DNA of 25,876 nt from JBKECF01 sp047974375 (GCA_047974375.1 JBKECF010000090.1:1-25876), one strand, 5' to 3'. Positions 7,977 through 17,294 are shown, counted from the stretch's first letter. Made by a program: numbers and translations. Notes: a model not told the origin generated them from the letters alone.

Positions 7977-8765
7977 TTATTTTCTATGGGTTTCTCTATA
8001 TTTAAGGGGGGTTGTTCCATATTTGTTGGAAAAATGACGGAAAAAACTGCTAGGAGTGTGAAAACCAACTTTTTCGCTGATTTCCAAAATGCTAGTATCC
8101 TCATTTATAAGCAAATCTATAGCTCTTTTTAATCTAATTTCGCTTAAAAGTGTACTTGGAGATATGTTTAAATATTTTGTGCACTGCCTACTTAAATGCT
8201 CTCTAGACCAATTAGACAACTTTTGCATATTTTCCATGGTTAAGTCTTCTGTAAAATATAGCTCATCTAATACATTTTCTAAATTTTTTGGTAATTTTAA
8301 TATTTTTTTTTCTTCATAGTCAGCTATGAAATATTCAAAAATTATTTTTGTTAATACATAAACCAACTCTTTCTCGCTTTTTTTAATTGAAAGTTCCATT
8401 AATCTATTTATATCGTGGTCATGCAAATATACCATTGGTGGTAAAGGTTGTTCTAACATGTTTGTAATATTAACATCGAGAAACTCGATTACTTCGTAGA
8501 GAATAGAAGTTTCAAAACCTATATTTACTAGTTCAAAGTCATACTTTTCATAAAAATCATATTTATGGTAATCTTTAGGCCTTATAAAAACTAAAGCACC
8601 TTTTTCTAGCTTTACTACTTTATCATTAATTATGTGCAGAGCCTTTCCTTTGGGAACAAAAAAAACTTCGTAGAACTCATGGCTATGGATTTTATAAGTT
8701 TCTTTTACAGATTTTTGGTACAGGCTGGCTATTTTGTTTTGTTCAATATATTTTAATTTTATCAA
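7977..8765 (-). CDS. AraC-family transcriptional regulator
   Basis: 262 residues. The N-terminal half is a cupin-like sensing domain (HSHEFYEVFFVPKGKALH, then EKGALVFIRPKDYHKY). The C-terminal 90 residues contain two helix-turn-helix units, with WSREHLSRQCTKYLNISPS and ILEISEKVGFHTPSSFFRHF, ending in the usual TPLKYRE. The start is a TTG: the minus strand shows AGGAGG at 8773-8778 seven bases before it, and no ATG fits better. It is oriented with the glycyl-radical enzyme operon, 143 bp upstream, and no terminator separates them. It probably controls that operon in response to a small molecule, possibly the enzyme's substrate (inference). Confidence 0.92.
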   Translation of the reverse strand: MIKLKYIEQNKIASLYQKSVKETYKIHSHEFYEVFFVPKGKALHIINDKVVKLEKGALVFIRPKDYHKYDFYEKYDFELVNIGFETSILYEVIEFLDVNITNMLEQPLPPMVYLHDHDINRLMELSIKKSEKELVYVLTKIIFEYFIADYEEKKILKLPKNLENVLDELYFTEDLTMENMQKLSNWSREHLSRQCTKYLNISPSTLLSEIRLKRAIDLLINEDTSILEISEKVGFHTPSSFFRHFSNKYGTTPLKYRETHRK

Positions 8766-8818
8766 AGTTTTTCCTCCTATCTATTTAGATTATAATTGAT
8801 ATTTAATATGTTGTTTTT

Positions 8819-8847
8819 ATTATATTTTACAGTTTAATATTTTACAA
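8819..8847 (-). promoter_or_regulatory. promoter of the AraC-family regulator gene
   Basis: On the minus strand TTGTAA (8842-8847) and a perfect TATAAT (8819-8824) are exactly 17 bp apart. Transcription would start near 8812, leaving a leader of roughly 45 bases before the TTG start. Confidence 0.65.
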
Positions 8848-8863
8848 TAATTCTACTTTTTTA

Positions 8864-8872
8864 TGGTATACT
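8864..8872 (+). promoter_or_regulatory. extended -10 promoter for the copper-amine-oxidase-N/pepF/AssT run
   Basis: TGGTATACT is an extended -10 element (TGn followed by TATACT at 8867-8872). A TTTACA lies at 8841-8846 but with a 20-bp spacer, so the extended -10 probably matters more. Its -35 zone coincides with the -35 of the divergent regulator promoter. Confidence 0.5.
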
Positions 8873-8916
8873 TATTTTATGTTCGATTATAACTTTTGAA
8901 TAAAGATGGAGGATTT

Positions 8917-9324
8917 ATGAAAAAATTAATTACATTAACAACAGCAGCAATGCTTTCTTTAACATTTTCACTTGTAGCTTACGGCGAAGTAAAGGTTAAA
9001 GTTGGAAAGGAAACGCTACCAATTACTAAATCGGAAAATGTAGAAGGAACAATTTTTGTACCATTTAGAGCGGTTACTGAATCCTTGGGCTATAAAGTAA
9101 CTTGGATACCTGAATTTAAAATAATAAGTGTAGGTGATGTATTTGCTCACCAAGTTGGTACTTCATTTGTTATTATGCAAGACGGTACTATTAAAGACAT
9201 AAAAAAGGATTCCTATATAGACACTAATGGTGATACGATGGTTAGCGCTAGACTTTTTGCTGAAGCCTTAGGTTATACAGTGAGATGGGATGGAAAAACA
9301 GAAACAGTTAATCTTACTAAATAG
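8917..9324 (+). CDS. small secreted protein with copper amine oxidase N-terminal-like domain
   Basis: 135 residues from the ATG at 8917, chosen because GGAGGA (8908-8913) sits just before it; an earlier in-frame TTG has no such site. A signal peptide with a hydrophobic core (LTLTTAAMLSLTF-like) ends near residues 23-25 (VAYGE). The mature part matches the copper-amine-oxidase N-terminal domain found in many clostridial exported proteins: FVPFRAVTESLGYKVTW in the first half and MVSARLFAEALGYTVRWDG in the second. The catalytic oxidase domain is absent; in this family the domain is thought to be a binding or wall-associated module. The pepF start follows 13 bases after the stop. Confidence 0.85.
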   Translation: MKKLITLTTAAMLSLTFSLVAYGEVKVKVGKETLPITKSENVEGTIFVPFRAVTESLGYKVTWIPEFKIISVGDVFAHQVGTSFVIMQDGTIKDIKKDSYIDTNGDTMVSARLFAEALGYTVRWDGKTETVNLTK

Positions 9325-9337
9325 TGGAGGAAAATAT

Positions 9338-11092
9338 ATGCAAGAAAGATGGGACTTAGATGTATTATACACGTCTTTACATAGCGAAAAATTTAAAAAG
9401 CACTTTAAAGAGTTTAAAGAATATGTAGTTAAATTAAATGACCTGTCTAAAAACTATGTAGGGGTTGTAGATTATAGTAAAGTTGATGAGTATATAGAGC
9501 TGCAAAGTAAAATATCTGACTTCTTTACTTTGTTTACCTATGTTGAATTAACTCTATCGGTAGAGTCAAATAATGTGGATTTTATAAAAATGCTAGATGT
9601 TTTGGAAAATATACATGCTGACTTACACATACCAGAAGTACGTTTTGCTAAATATATTTCCACAGTAAATATAGAAGATCTAGTAACTTCTAGCGAAAAT
9701 TTAAAAGAGCATAGTTTTTATTTAAAAAAAATATTTAATAATAGTAAATACATGCTTGAAAATAGTGCAGAGGAAGTAATTGCAAAACTTAAAATGACTG
9801 GTTCAGGTAGTTTTGAAAAGCTCCGTGACCAGTTAATTGCAAATCTTATAGTGGATTTTGAATTAGATGGAAAAGAGAGCGTAAACTTTTCTACAATACG
9901 AAATTGTGCATATAGTGAAGATAGCAGTATTAGAAAAAATGCTTATTTCGCTGAGCTAAATGCCTTTAAAAAAGTGGATACTTCCTTGGCTGCTGCCTTA
10001 AACAGTATAAAAGGTGAAGTAATAACTATTTCAGAAAAAAGAGGATATAGTTCACCTTTAGAAAAAACGGTAATAGATTCTAGAATGGATATGGAAACTT
10101 TAAAGGTAATGAATTGTGCTATTGAAGCGAGTATTCCTAAGTTGCAAAAATATTTCATTAAAAAAGCAGAAATTTTGGGACGTAAAAATGGGTTGCCTTT
10201 TTATGATTTATTTGCACCAGTTGGTAAAAATATGACCTTTACATACGAAGAGGCAGCTAAGTACATTATAAATAGTTTTGGTAAATTTAATAATGAACTA
10301 AGTGACTTTGCAAAACACGCTTTTGAAAATAGATGGATTGACGCAACGCCTATGTTGGGTAAAAGAGATGGGGCTTTTTGCCAGAATATTCAGCAAATAA
10401 AAGAGAGCCGTATACTTAGTAATTTTTCTGGTTCTTTTGGAGATGTTTCAACTTTAGCTCATGAATTAGGCCATGGATTTCATGGTTATTGCTTAAATGG
10501 AGAAAAAATACTAAATACAAATTATCCTATGCCAATTGCTGAAACAGCTTCAATTTTTTGCGAAACAATAATAGAAGAAGAGGCTTTGAAAAATGCCTCT
10601 GAGGAAGAAATGAAATTCATTTTAGACAATACTCTTACTAATGCAACTCAAATAGTAATTGACGTATATAGTAGATTTTTATTTGAAGATGAACTTTTTA
10701 AAAGACGTAAAGAGGCAACTTTGTCTGTAGGTGAACTGTGTACAATAATGGAAACGGCACAGCAAAAAACCTATGGAGCAGGTCTGGATAAAAACACAAT
10801 GCACAAATATATGTGGGCAGGTAAGCCACATTACTATAGTGCCGACTATAATTATTACAACTTCCCATATATATTTGGCCTTTTATTTGCCAAAGGGGTA
10901 TATGCTATTTACAAAGAAAAGCCTGAGGGCTTTATAAATATATATAAAGAATTATTAAGTAATACAGGAAAAGATAATCTATATAATGTTGCCAAAAGTG
11001 TTGGCATAGATATACATGACATTAATTTCTGGAAGAAGTCACTTAAAACTATAGAAAAAGATGTTGAAAAGTTTGTAGCCCTAGGAGTTTAG
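9338..11092 (+). CDS. pepF: oligoendopeptidase F (M3 family zinc peptidase)
   Basis: 584 residues from the ATG at 9338, preceded by GGAGGA; upstream in-frame codons overlap the previous gene and lack a better site. The zinc motif is HELGHGFHG, with His375, Glu376 and His379. A Glu in AETASIFCE about 28 residues later fits the third ligand. The helical N-terminal half and the HYYSADYNYYNFPYIFG segment near the C-terminus are typical of the PepF/M3B group. These enzymes are cytoplasmic and cut short peptides. No signal peptide is seen. One base separates its stop from the sulfotransferase ATG, so the two are probably co-translated, although a cytoplasmic peptidase and a secreted sulfotransferase have no obvious shared task. 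Confidence 0.95.
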   Translation: MQERWDLDVLYTSLHSEKFKKHFKEFKEYVVKLNDLSKNYVGVVDYSKVDEYIELQSKISDFFTLFTYVELTLSVESNNVDFIKMLDVLENIHADLHIPEVRFAKYISTVNIEDLVTSSENLKEHSFYLKKIFNNSKYMLENSAEEVIAKLKMTGSGSFEKLRDQLIANLIVDFELDGKESVNFSTIRNCAYSEDSSIRKNAYFAELNAFKKVDTSLAAALNSIKGEVITISEKRGYSSPLEKTVIDSRMDMETLKVMNCAIEASIPKLQKYFIKKAEILGRKNGLPFYDLFAPVGKNMTFTYEEAAKYIINSFGKFNNELSDFAKHAFENRWIDATPMLGKRDGAFCQNIQQIKESRILSNFSGSFGDVSTLAHELGHGFHGYCLNGEKILNTNYPMPIAETASIFCETIIEEEALKNASEEEMKFILDNTLTNATQIVIDVYSRFLFEDELFKRRKEATLSVGELCTIMETAQQKTYGAGLDKNTMHKYMWAGKPHYYSADYNYYNFPYIFGLLFAKGVYAIYKEKPEGFINIYKELLSNTGKDNLYNVAKSVGIDIHDINFWKKSLKTIEKDVEKFVALGV

Positions 11093-11093
11093 T

Positions 11094-14000
11094 ATGAAAT
11101 CAAATCTTTTAAAAATTAATTTAATATTTTTTATTTTTCTATTTTTATATCCTGTTTATGGTGAAACAAAAAATAGTGATGTTGCCATTTACAAGTTCAA
11201 TACTTATGAAATATTAGAAACGAAAGAAGAAGTTTTGTCCTATAGTGGGGATAAGGAAATGAAAACCTATACAAATACCCCTAATAGTGGAACGGACTAT
11301 ATAATACTTAATGTTGCAATTAAAAAAAATACTGGTAATCCCCTAGATTTAAAATCTATATCTTTAAATTTAAATGGAACAAGCTATTCAAGAATTGAAG
11401 ATTCTTTTTTAGTAGATCATAATTTTTCACCTCTTAGTAAAAACCTTATTAATTTTGGTGAATATAGTGGGGACTTAATTTTTGAAATACCAAAAAATAC
11501 TCCATTAACGGGGAGTTTAATTGTAGATGGAAATAATTATGACATAAATAATTTTTCTAAAATTGAAATTGCTACAAAAAATATATCGGATACTAATATT
11601 GGGACTTACCATAATGAAATAAGTAAACAAAAGAAAATAGAAGGGGACATTATATCTCGCTTTAATAGTGGTACATATAATTTAAAGAATCCTTTAGTTG
11701 TTGTTAACCCTTATGGTAAATCTCCCCTTACTGCTCTAGTAATGTTTAAAACAGATGAAAAGGCAGAAATTGAATACATAGTTAAAGGTAAAGATGAATA
11801 TACGAATATATCAAATACCATAAGCGGTTTTAACTTAATTCATCAACTGCCCATAGGTGGACTTTATGGTGACTTTAACAACGAAGTAATTATTAATGTT
11901 AGAAAAGAGAATGGTACTATAGAAAGTAATAGCATTTTTATACAAACAGCCCCCCTTTCTAGTAAAATAAATTCTATTAGTATCGACACAAGAGTTACTG
12001 ATTTAGGCAATATGGATCATGGTCTTTTGTTTACATCCCTTAGAAATGAACCGCCTTTTTTAGGAGTTGATAAAAATGGCGATATTCGTTGGATATATTC
12101 CAATTATACTTTTACAATGACATTGGAACGAATTAAAAACGGGAATTTCATAACAACTTCTGATATAACGGAAAATCCATCTCAGGGAAGTGTTATTGAA
12201 TTCGATATATTAGGTAAAATATATAATACATATTACTTAGGTAATTATATGCATCATGACTTAGAGCAATTTGAAAATGGTGATTTTGTTGCGCCAATTT
12301 CTCCGCAGGGTTACGCCATTATAGACGGAAAAAATGGTACAACTAAAAAAATAGTTGACTTAAACAAAGCCTATCCTGAATTGGCTAAATATTACCTTGA
12401 TTTAGGTGGAGATAGAGATACATTCCATTTGAACACAACAAACCCGGACGGGATAAATGTAATACTTTCCCCGAGAAATCAGGACATGACAATGAAAGTA
12501 GACCCTAACAATAATGAAATTAAATGGATACTAAGTAATGACAATGTTCCGGAGAATTATAAAAAATATTTGTTAAGTCCTATAGGTGATATTAAATTTC
12601 CATCGGGACAACACGCTACCCAAAGAATTGCAGACCAAGATAATGATCCAAATACAATAGATTTGCTTATATATGATAACAATATAGCACGTTCCCGTGG
12701 GGATAAAAATGCCAGTGGCAACTATAGCCGAGGTGTGCATTATCGCGTTGATGAAGTAAATATGACTGTGGAAAAAGTGTGGTCTTTTGGTGAGGAATTT
12801 GGAAATAAATATACTTCCTATATTCATGGAGATGCAGACTATTTGTCAGATACTGATAATTATTTAACTTCTTTTACAGCAGAGGGAAAGAGAAATTATG
12901 CAACTGTATTTGAAACAGACAGAGATAACAATATAGTTTATCAAGTAGATTTTTCTTATAAAAATGGGGATACATTGTACAATTATTGTGCAGAAAAAAT
13001 GAACTTATACCCTAGCAGTATGAATTATGATATTTTTACAAATAATGCATCTATTTTAAATAATAAAGTAGAGGCTAAAGAACCTACTGTTTATACAACA
13101 CCCTTAGGTGGAGAAAATTTCCAGTGTTCTATAAAAAATATTGGATTTACAGACAGTGGTAGTATATTTATTAATGGGCAAAGTACTAAATATCCAATAA
13201 ATATAATGTTCCTTGGACAAAAAAATTATATTTCACCTTTAAAAAATACTTATACAAATAATTTTGAGGACACAATTAATATATCGAAATTAGAAAGTGG
13301 AAGATATGAAATTGCCTTAGGTGATGAAAAAAATTATAAAAAAACTCAATACTTTTTTGAAGTATCAGATAATGGAAATACCTCCTTGGAAGTGCAAAAA
13401 GCCATTGATAGTGAAATTGAAAGTAACTTTAATAAAGGGAACTATACATTAAATTCCCCCTATATAGTACAAGATCCTTATAATTTATCTCCACTTACGG
13501 CATTAGTAATGTTTAAAACCAATGCCCCAACTTCTTTAAAGATAGAAATAAAAGGAGATAATGAATTTAATACATTAACTCATATATTCGGGGAGCTAAA
13601 TACAACTCATTATGTTCCTGTATATGGCTTGTTTGCAGCGAAGAACAATGAGGTGGTTATTACAGCTACAGATAAAACGGGAAAAAGCATTACAAATACA
13701 ATATTTATTCAAACAGGAGAGTTGCCAAAGGATGCTTATAAAGTTTATATTGACGTATTAGACCGAGATGAAGCTTCAAATGATTTACTTTTCTTTGAAA
13801 GCAGCAAAAACTTTGCTATAGATAATGATGGGAACTACCGTTGGTACTTTTCTAATGAGTTTGATGGGAAAAATGCTGCATCACCAATACGCAAGCTGAA
13901 AAATGGAAATATTGCAATGCTTACAGATAAGGTGAAAGGCTCATATTATGCTAGCGGTGTATATGAATTAAATTATTTAGGCAAAATAATAAACTACTAC

Positions 14001-14921
14001 AAAGTTCCAAATGCTCACCATGAAATAACGGAGTTACCTAATGGGAATTTAATTGTGCCTACAAAAAATAATAAAGGACGTCACACAGAAGAGGACTTTT
14101 TATCTGAAATAGATAGAACCACAGGTGAAGTTGTTAAAACGGTGGATTTTTATGAGATTTTTGACTTTGAAAAAATAGCAGACAAAACATATTTAAACTT
14201 ACAATACTTGCCTGCAGCCAAAGGCAATATGGAAAATGCGAAAAAATTGGCAATGGAAGACTGGTTGCACATTAATGCTGTAGATTATATAGAAAAAGAT
14301 AATTCCATAGTAGTTAGTTGTAGAAATCAAGACATGGTTTTTAAAATGGATTATGGAACAAATGAAATTAAATGGATACTGTCAGACCCTGAAGATAATT
14401 TTGGATCTTTTAAAGATAAACTACTTAAGCCTATAGGTGCTACGGAGTTCCAATATGGTCAGCACGCCCCTTTTATGGATGGAGATGTATTATATTTATA
14501 CGATAATGGGAATTATAGAGCTAAAGCCATAAATAGTGTAATAAATGTAGAAGATAATTATTCAAATGGTATTGGCTATAAAATAGATGAAGTAAATATG
14601 ACTGTTGAACAAACTTGGGAACATGGTAAAAACCTTTGGTACCAAACGTTTACCCCTTACATTGGCGATATTGATAAAATTGGAGAAAATCATTTTTTAA
14701 TTAATTATGGCGGATTAATTACGGATACTTTTGGTGTGCCTACAGATGATATAATGACAGGAGTAATGGGAACAAATTACACATCCATACGTATAGTAGA
14801 AGTGAAGGACAACAAGGAAGTTTTTAACGTATGGGTTAAAAATGATGGATATTCAAATAACTATAGAGCAAGTAGAAATAATATGTATTTAAACATAAAT
14901 AGTACAAAAAGCTTGTATTAA
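11094..14921 (+). CDS. secreted aryl-sulfate sulfotransferase with two tandem catalytic units
   Basis: 1275 residues. A signal peptide (residues 1 to about 23, ending VYGE) is followed by a beta-rich domain at about 25-165, DUF4352/telokin-like. Two AssT units follow, each with its own N-terminal beta-sandwich and a propeller-like catalytic part. The units start near 185 and 775 and share SPLTALVMFKT, FIQT, RNQDM, NEIKWIL and VDEVNMTVE. Bacterial AssT transfers sulfate between phenols through a sulfo-histidine. Its known His252/His356/Arg374/His436 set has plausible matches in both units: His387-388, His445, Arg461, His507, and His975-976, His1059, Arg1077, His1124. Ordinary AssT proteins are about half this length. 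No DsbA/DsbB-type partner is nearby. The ATG is coupled to the pepF stop, with AGGAG inside pepF. Confidence 0.88.
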   Translation: MKSNLLKINLIFFIFLFLYPVYGETKNSDVAIYKFNTYEILETKEEVLSYSGDKEMKTYTNTPNSGTDYIILNVAIKKNTGNPLDLKSISLNLNGTSYSRIEDSFLVDHNFSPLSKNLINFGEYSGDLIFEIPKNTPLTGSLIVDGNNYDINNFSKIEIATKNISDTNIGTYHNEISKQKKIEGDIISRFNSGTYNLKNPLVVVNPYGKSPLTALVMFKTDEKAEIEYIVKGKDEYTNISNTISGFNLIHQLPIGGLYGDFNNEVIINVRKENGTIESNSIFIQTAPLSSKINSISIDTRVTDLGNMDHGLLFTSLRNEPPFLGVDKNGDIRWIYSNYTFTMTLERIKNGNFITTSDITENPSQGSVIEFDILGKIYNTYYLGNYMHHDLEQFENGDFVAPISPQGYAIIDGKNGTTKKIVDLNKAYPELAKYYLDLGGDRDTFHLNTTNPDGINVILSPRNQDMTMKVDPNNNEIKWILSNDNVPENYKKYLLSPIGDIKFPSGQHATQRIADQDNDPNTIDLLIYDNNIARSRGDKNASGNYSRGVHYRVDEVNMTVEKVWSFGEEFGNKYTSYIHGDADYLSDTDNYLTSFTAEGKRNYATVFETDRDNNIVYQVDFSYKNGDTLYNYCAEKMNLYPSSMNYDIFTNNASILNNKVEAKEPTVYTTPLGGENFQCSIKNIGFTDSGSIFINGQSTKYPINIMFLGQKNYISPLKNTYTNNFEDTINISKLESGRYEIALGDEKNYKKTQYFFEVSDNGNTSLEVQKAIDSEIESNFNKGNYTLNSPYIVQDPYNLSPLTALVMFKTNAPTSLKIEIKGDNEFNTLTHIFGELNTTHYVPVYGLFAAKNNEVVITATDKTGKSITNTIFIQTGELPKDAYKVYIDVLDRDEASNDLLFFESSKNFAIDNDGNYRWYFSNEFDGKNAASPIRKLKNGNIAMLTDKVKGSYYASGVYELNYLGKIINYYKVPNAHHEITELPNGNLIVPTKNNKGRHTEEDFLSEIDRTTGEVVKTVDFYEIFDFEKIADKTYLNLQYLPAAKGNMENAKKLAMEDWLHINAVDYIEKDNSIVVSCRNQDMVFKMDYGTNEIKWILSDPEDNFGSFKDKLLKPIGATEFQYGQHAPFMDGDVLYLYDNGNYRAKAINSVINVEDNYSNGIGYKIDEVNMTVEQTWEHGKNLWYQTFTPYIGDIDKIGENHFLINYGGLITDTFGVPTDDIMTGVMGTNYTSIRIVEVKDNKEVFNVWVKNDGYSNNYRASRNNMYLNINSTKSLY

Positions 14922-14941
14922 TCCATTGTTTGGCTTAATAT

Positions 14942-14970
14942 ATGACATAGGAAACAAAGTATCATAGAAT
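14942..14970 (+). promoter_or_regulatory. mecA promoter
   Basis: ATGACA (14942-14947, one mismatch to TTGACA) and TAGAAT (14965-14970) have a 17-bp spacer. Transcription would begin near 14977, leaving a leader of only about 15 bases that is essentially the ribosome site AAGGAGGG (14977-14984). Confidence 0.6.
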
Positions 14971-14991
14971 TTAGACAAGGAGGGTGATAAC

Positions 14992-15690
14992 ATGGTAATG
15001 GAATTAATTAGCGAAAGCACAATTAAAATTATATTAGGTAGCGAGGATTTACGTGAGCGTGATATGAAGTTGGCAGAATTGGTTTTAGGCGGTAATAAGG
15101 CACAGGAACTTTTTCAAGAAATTGCTATGCAGGCGCAAGCTGAATTCGAATTTGAAATCGATAATAGACCTATTATGGTTGAGGCGATGCCTCATTCCTC
15201 AGACTCTGTAACAATTATAATAACTAAAGTGGAAAATGAAGAAGATTTAAATAAATTCTATCTTTCAAGAACAAATGCTAGTGATGTTGCCTATAATAGG
15301 TTTGAAGAAACTTACACCAAAGGCTCAGATGAATTATTAGCTGGCTTAAATGGGGTACGATCCGAATTATCCAAAGGGAAAGTGAAGAACAGTAAAAATA
15401 TGAACTTAATATTTTCTTTTAAAGACATAAATTCAGTTGCAGCAGCAAGTAATAATATTGAGAAAAATCTTTTTAGTTCGTCTGTTTACAAAGATGATAA
15501 AAGATACTTTCTATTACTAGAAATGAAGGAAAATAAAAAAGATTCCGCAAAACTTAAGGACACTGAATTAAAATTATTAGACTATGGTGTTAAACATAGT
15601 AATGATGATAATAGTTTGCTTTATATGAAAGAATACGGCAAAATAATCATTAAAAATGACGCCATAAAAGTTTTAAATAATTGGAAGTAA
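14992..15690 (+). CDS. mecA: MecA-type adaptor protein for ClpC
   Basis: 232 residues. MecA proteins hand substrates such as the competence factor ComK to the ClpC/ClpP protease in Gram-positive bacteria. The N-terminal domain shows IKIILGSEDLRERDM, then a helix (KAQELFQEIAMQAQAEFEFE) and IMVEAMPHSSDSVTIIITKV, the layout of the MecA target-binding domain. After an acidic linker (about 90-125), a C-terminal ClpC-binding-like domain begins at NLIFSFKDINSVAAAS. The ATG at 14992 is chosen for its strong AAGGAGGG site 7 bases upstream; the ATG two codons later would be too far. It appears to be transcribed alone. Confidence 0.88.
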   Translation: MVMELISESTIKIILGSEDLRERDMKLAELVLGGNKAQELFQEIAMQAQAEFEFEIDNRPIMVEAMPHSSDSVTIIITKVENEEDLNKFYLSRTNASDVAYNRFEETYTKGSDELLAGLNGVRSELSKGKVKNSKNMNLIFSFKDINSVAAASNNIEKNLFSSSVYKDDKRYFLLLEMKENKKDSAKLKDTELKLLDYGVKHSNDDNSLLYMKEYGKIIIKNDAIKVLNNWK

Positions 15691-15712
15691 TTATAACAAT
15701 ATAAAAATTTAT

Positions 15713-15768
15713 AAAAGGTGCTGTAGGAAAATGATTAAAAATCAGTCATTTCCCGACAGCACCTTTTT
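15713..15768. terminator. bidirectional terminator between mecA and araA
   Basis: AGGTGCTGT (15716-15724) pairs with ACAGCACCT (15756-15764). GGAAAATGA (15726-15734) pairs with TCATTTCC (15746-15753) higher in the stem. The T-run at 15764-15768 ends plus-strand transcripts. The A-run at 15713-15716 gives a T-run for araA on the minus strand. Confidence 0.92.
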
Positions 15769-15772
15769 GAAC

Positions 15773-17257
15773 TTACTTTAATTTCCAAAGAATATCGTTC
15801 ATCATTAATTCTTTTTTTAATGAATTAATATCTGTATTTTTGTTTATATGAACATACTCAATGTCCATTATTTCAGCAAAGTCAATCATGTCTTGTGCAT
15901 CAACATCATAGGAAAAAACAGTGTGATGTGCACCACCGGCATATATCCATGCAGCAGCAGCTGTTTCCATATTTGGCATTGGTTTCCACATAACACCTGC
16001 AACAGGTAAGTTTGGCATTTTTTCTGGAATGGCAATAGCTTCCACGTCTAGTACAATTAATCTTAAACGGCCACCCATGTCAACTAAGCTTACACACACG
16101 CCTGACCCTTCTTTCCCTTCAAAGACCATACGTGCTGGGGCTTTTTTTCCACCGATACCAAGTTTATGAACTTCAATAGAAACATCTTTTTTGCTAGGTG
16201 CTAAATTTGGGCAAACTTCAAGCATATGTGCACCTAAAATCATTTGGTTTCCTTTAGCTAAGTGGTAAGTATAGTCTTCCATTAGTGAAGTGCCTTTGTT
16301 TTCAGTCATTATATTAATTAACCTTAACATAGCGGAAACTTTCCAGTCACCTTCTGGTCCAAACCCGTAGCCCTGTTCCATTAATCGTTGGGAAGCTAGG
16401 CCTGGCAATTGTTCCATACCATATAAATCTTCGAAGGTGTTTGTATAAGCGCCAAAATTACCTTCTTCTAAAAAGGCTTTAATACCTAATTCTAATTTAC
16501 CTTGGTATTTAATGCTTTCAACTTTTTCTTTGTCACCTAAAGTATCTTCAGATATTGTATATATTTCTTTATACTCTTCAAAAAGAGCATCAACATCACT
16601 TTGAGGAACAGCATTAATTTTTTTCACTAAGTCGCCAACTGCGTAATAATTTACTGACCAACCTAGTTGAATTTGAGTTCCTACTTTATCGCCGTCCGTA
16701 ACAGCTACTTCACGCATATTATCCCCAAACCTAGCTACTTTAAGGCTGCGAGAGTTTGTGGCGGCATTGGCAACATTGAACCACTTATTTATTTTACTGT
16801 AAACATTTTCATCTTGATAATAGCCAACTATAACTTTTCTATTTAAGCCCATGCGAGTATAAATGTACCCATGCTCTCTATCGCCATGGGCAGCTTGGTT
16901 TGTATTCATAAAATCCATATCGATTTTATCCCATGGAATTTCTCTATTGTATTGCGTATGTAAATGCAAAATAGGCTTGTTATTTAGTTTTAAACCATTA
17001 ATCCACATTTTTGATGGAGAGAATGTATGCATCCATGTTATTATACCGCCGCAATTTGGGTCGGCATTTGCCTGTGAAAAAGTATTTACTATTTCTTCTG
17101 GCGTAGTAACAACACCTTTGTGAACTATATCGAAATCGCTTTTAGTGTTTAAAAAGTCAACCATTTCTTTAGAATGGGAAAAAACTTCCTTTATGGTTTC
17201 TGTTCCATATAAATCTTGAGAGCCTGTTATAAACCAAAATTTGTATTTTTTTATCAT
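15773..17257 (-). CDS. araA: L-arabinose isomerase
   Basis: 494 residues from the ATG at 17257, which has GGAGG (17263-17267) five bases upstream; an in-frame ATG nine codons earlier lacks a site. The enzyme converts L-arabinose to L-ribulose in the cytoplasm and needs Mn2+. The family start FWFITGSQDLYG is clear. Metal and catalytic residues are in place: Glu302 (GFGPEGDWK), Glu327 (LMEDYTYHL), His344 (LGAHMLEV) and His444/445 (GGAHHTVF). Length matches the family (about 495-500). No araB, araD, transporter or AraR gene is within the window, so this copy stands alone here. Its promoter carries a direct repeat that may be an operator. Confidence 0.97.
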   Translation of the reverse strand: MIKKYKFWFITGSQDLYGTETIKEVFSHSKEMVDFLNTKSDFDIVHKGVVTTPEEIVNTFSQANADPNCGGIITWMHTFSPSKMWINGLKLNNKPILHLHTQYNREIPWDKIDMDFMNTNQAAHGDREHGYIYTRMGLNRKVIVGYYQDENVYSKINKWFNVANAATNSRSLKVARFGDNMREVAVTDGDKVGTQIQLGWSVNYYAVGDLVKKINAVPQSDVDALFEEYKEIYTISEDTLGDKEKVESIKYQGKLELGIKAFLEEGNFGAYTNTFEDLYGMEQLPGLASQRLMEQGYGFGPEGDWKVSAMLRLINIMTENKGTSLMEDYTYHLAKGNQMILGAHMLEVCPNLAPSKKDVSIEVHKLGIGGKKAPARMVFEGKEGSGVCVSLVDMGGRLRLIVLDVEAIAIPEKMPNLPVAGVMWKPMPNMETAAAAWIYAGGAHHTVFSYDVDAQDMIDFAEIMDIEYVHINKNTDINSLKKELMMNDILWKLK

Positions 17258-17294
17258 AGTTACCTCCGTATTTTTAATAAACAATATTTTTTTA

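Noticed and set aside
17230..17284. Longer araA start nine codons upstream
   Set aside because: The upstream ATG lacks a ribosome site, while the ATG at 17257 has GGAGG at proper spacing and matches the family's N-terminus.
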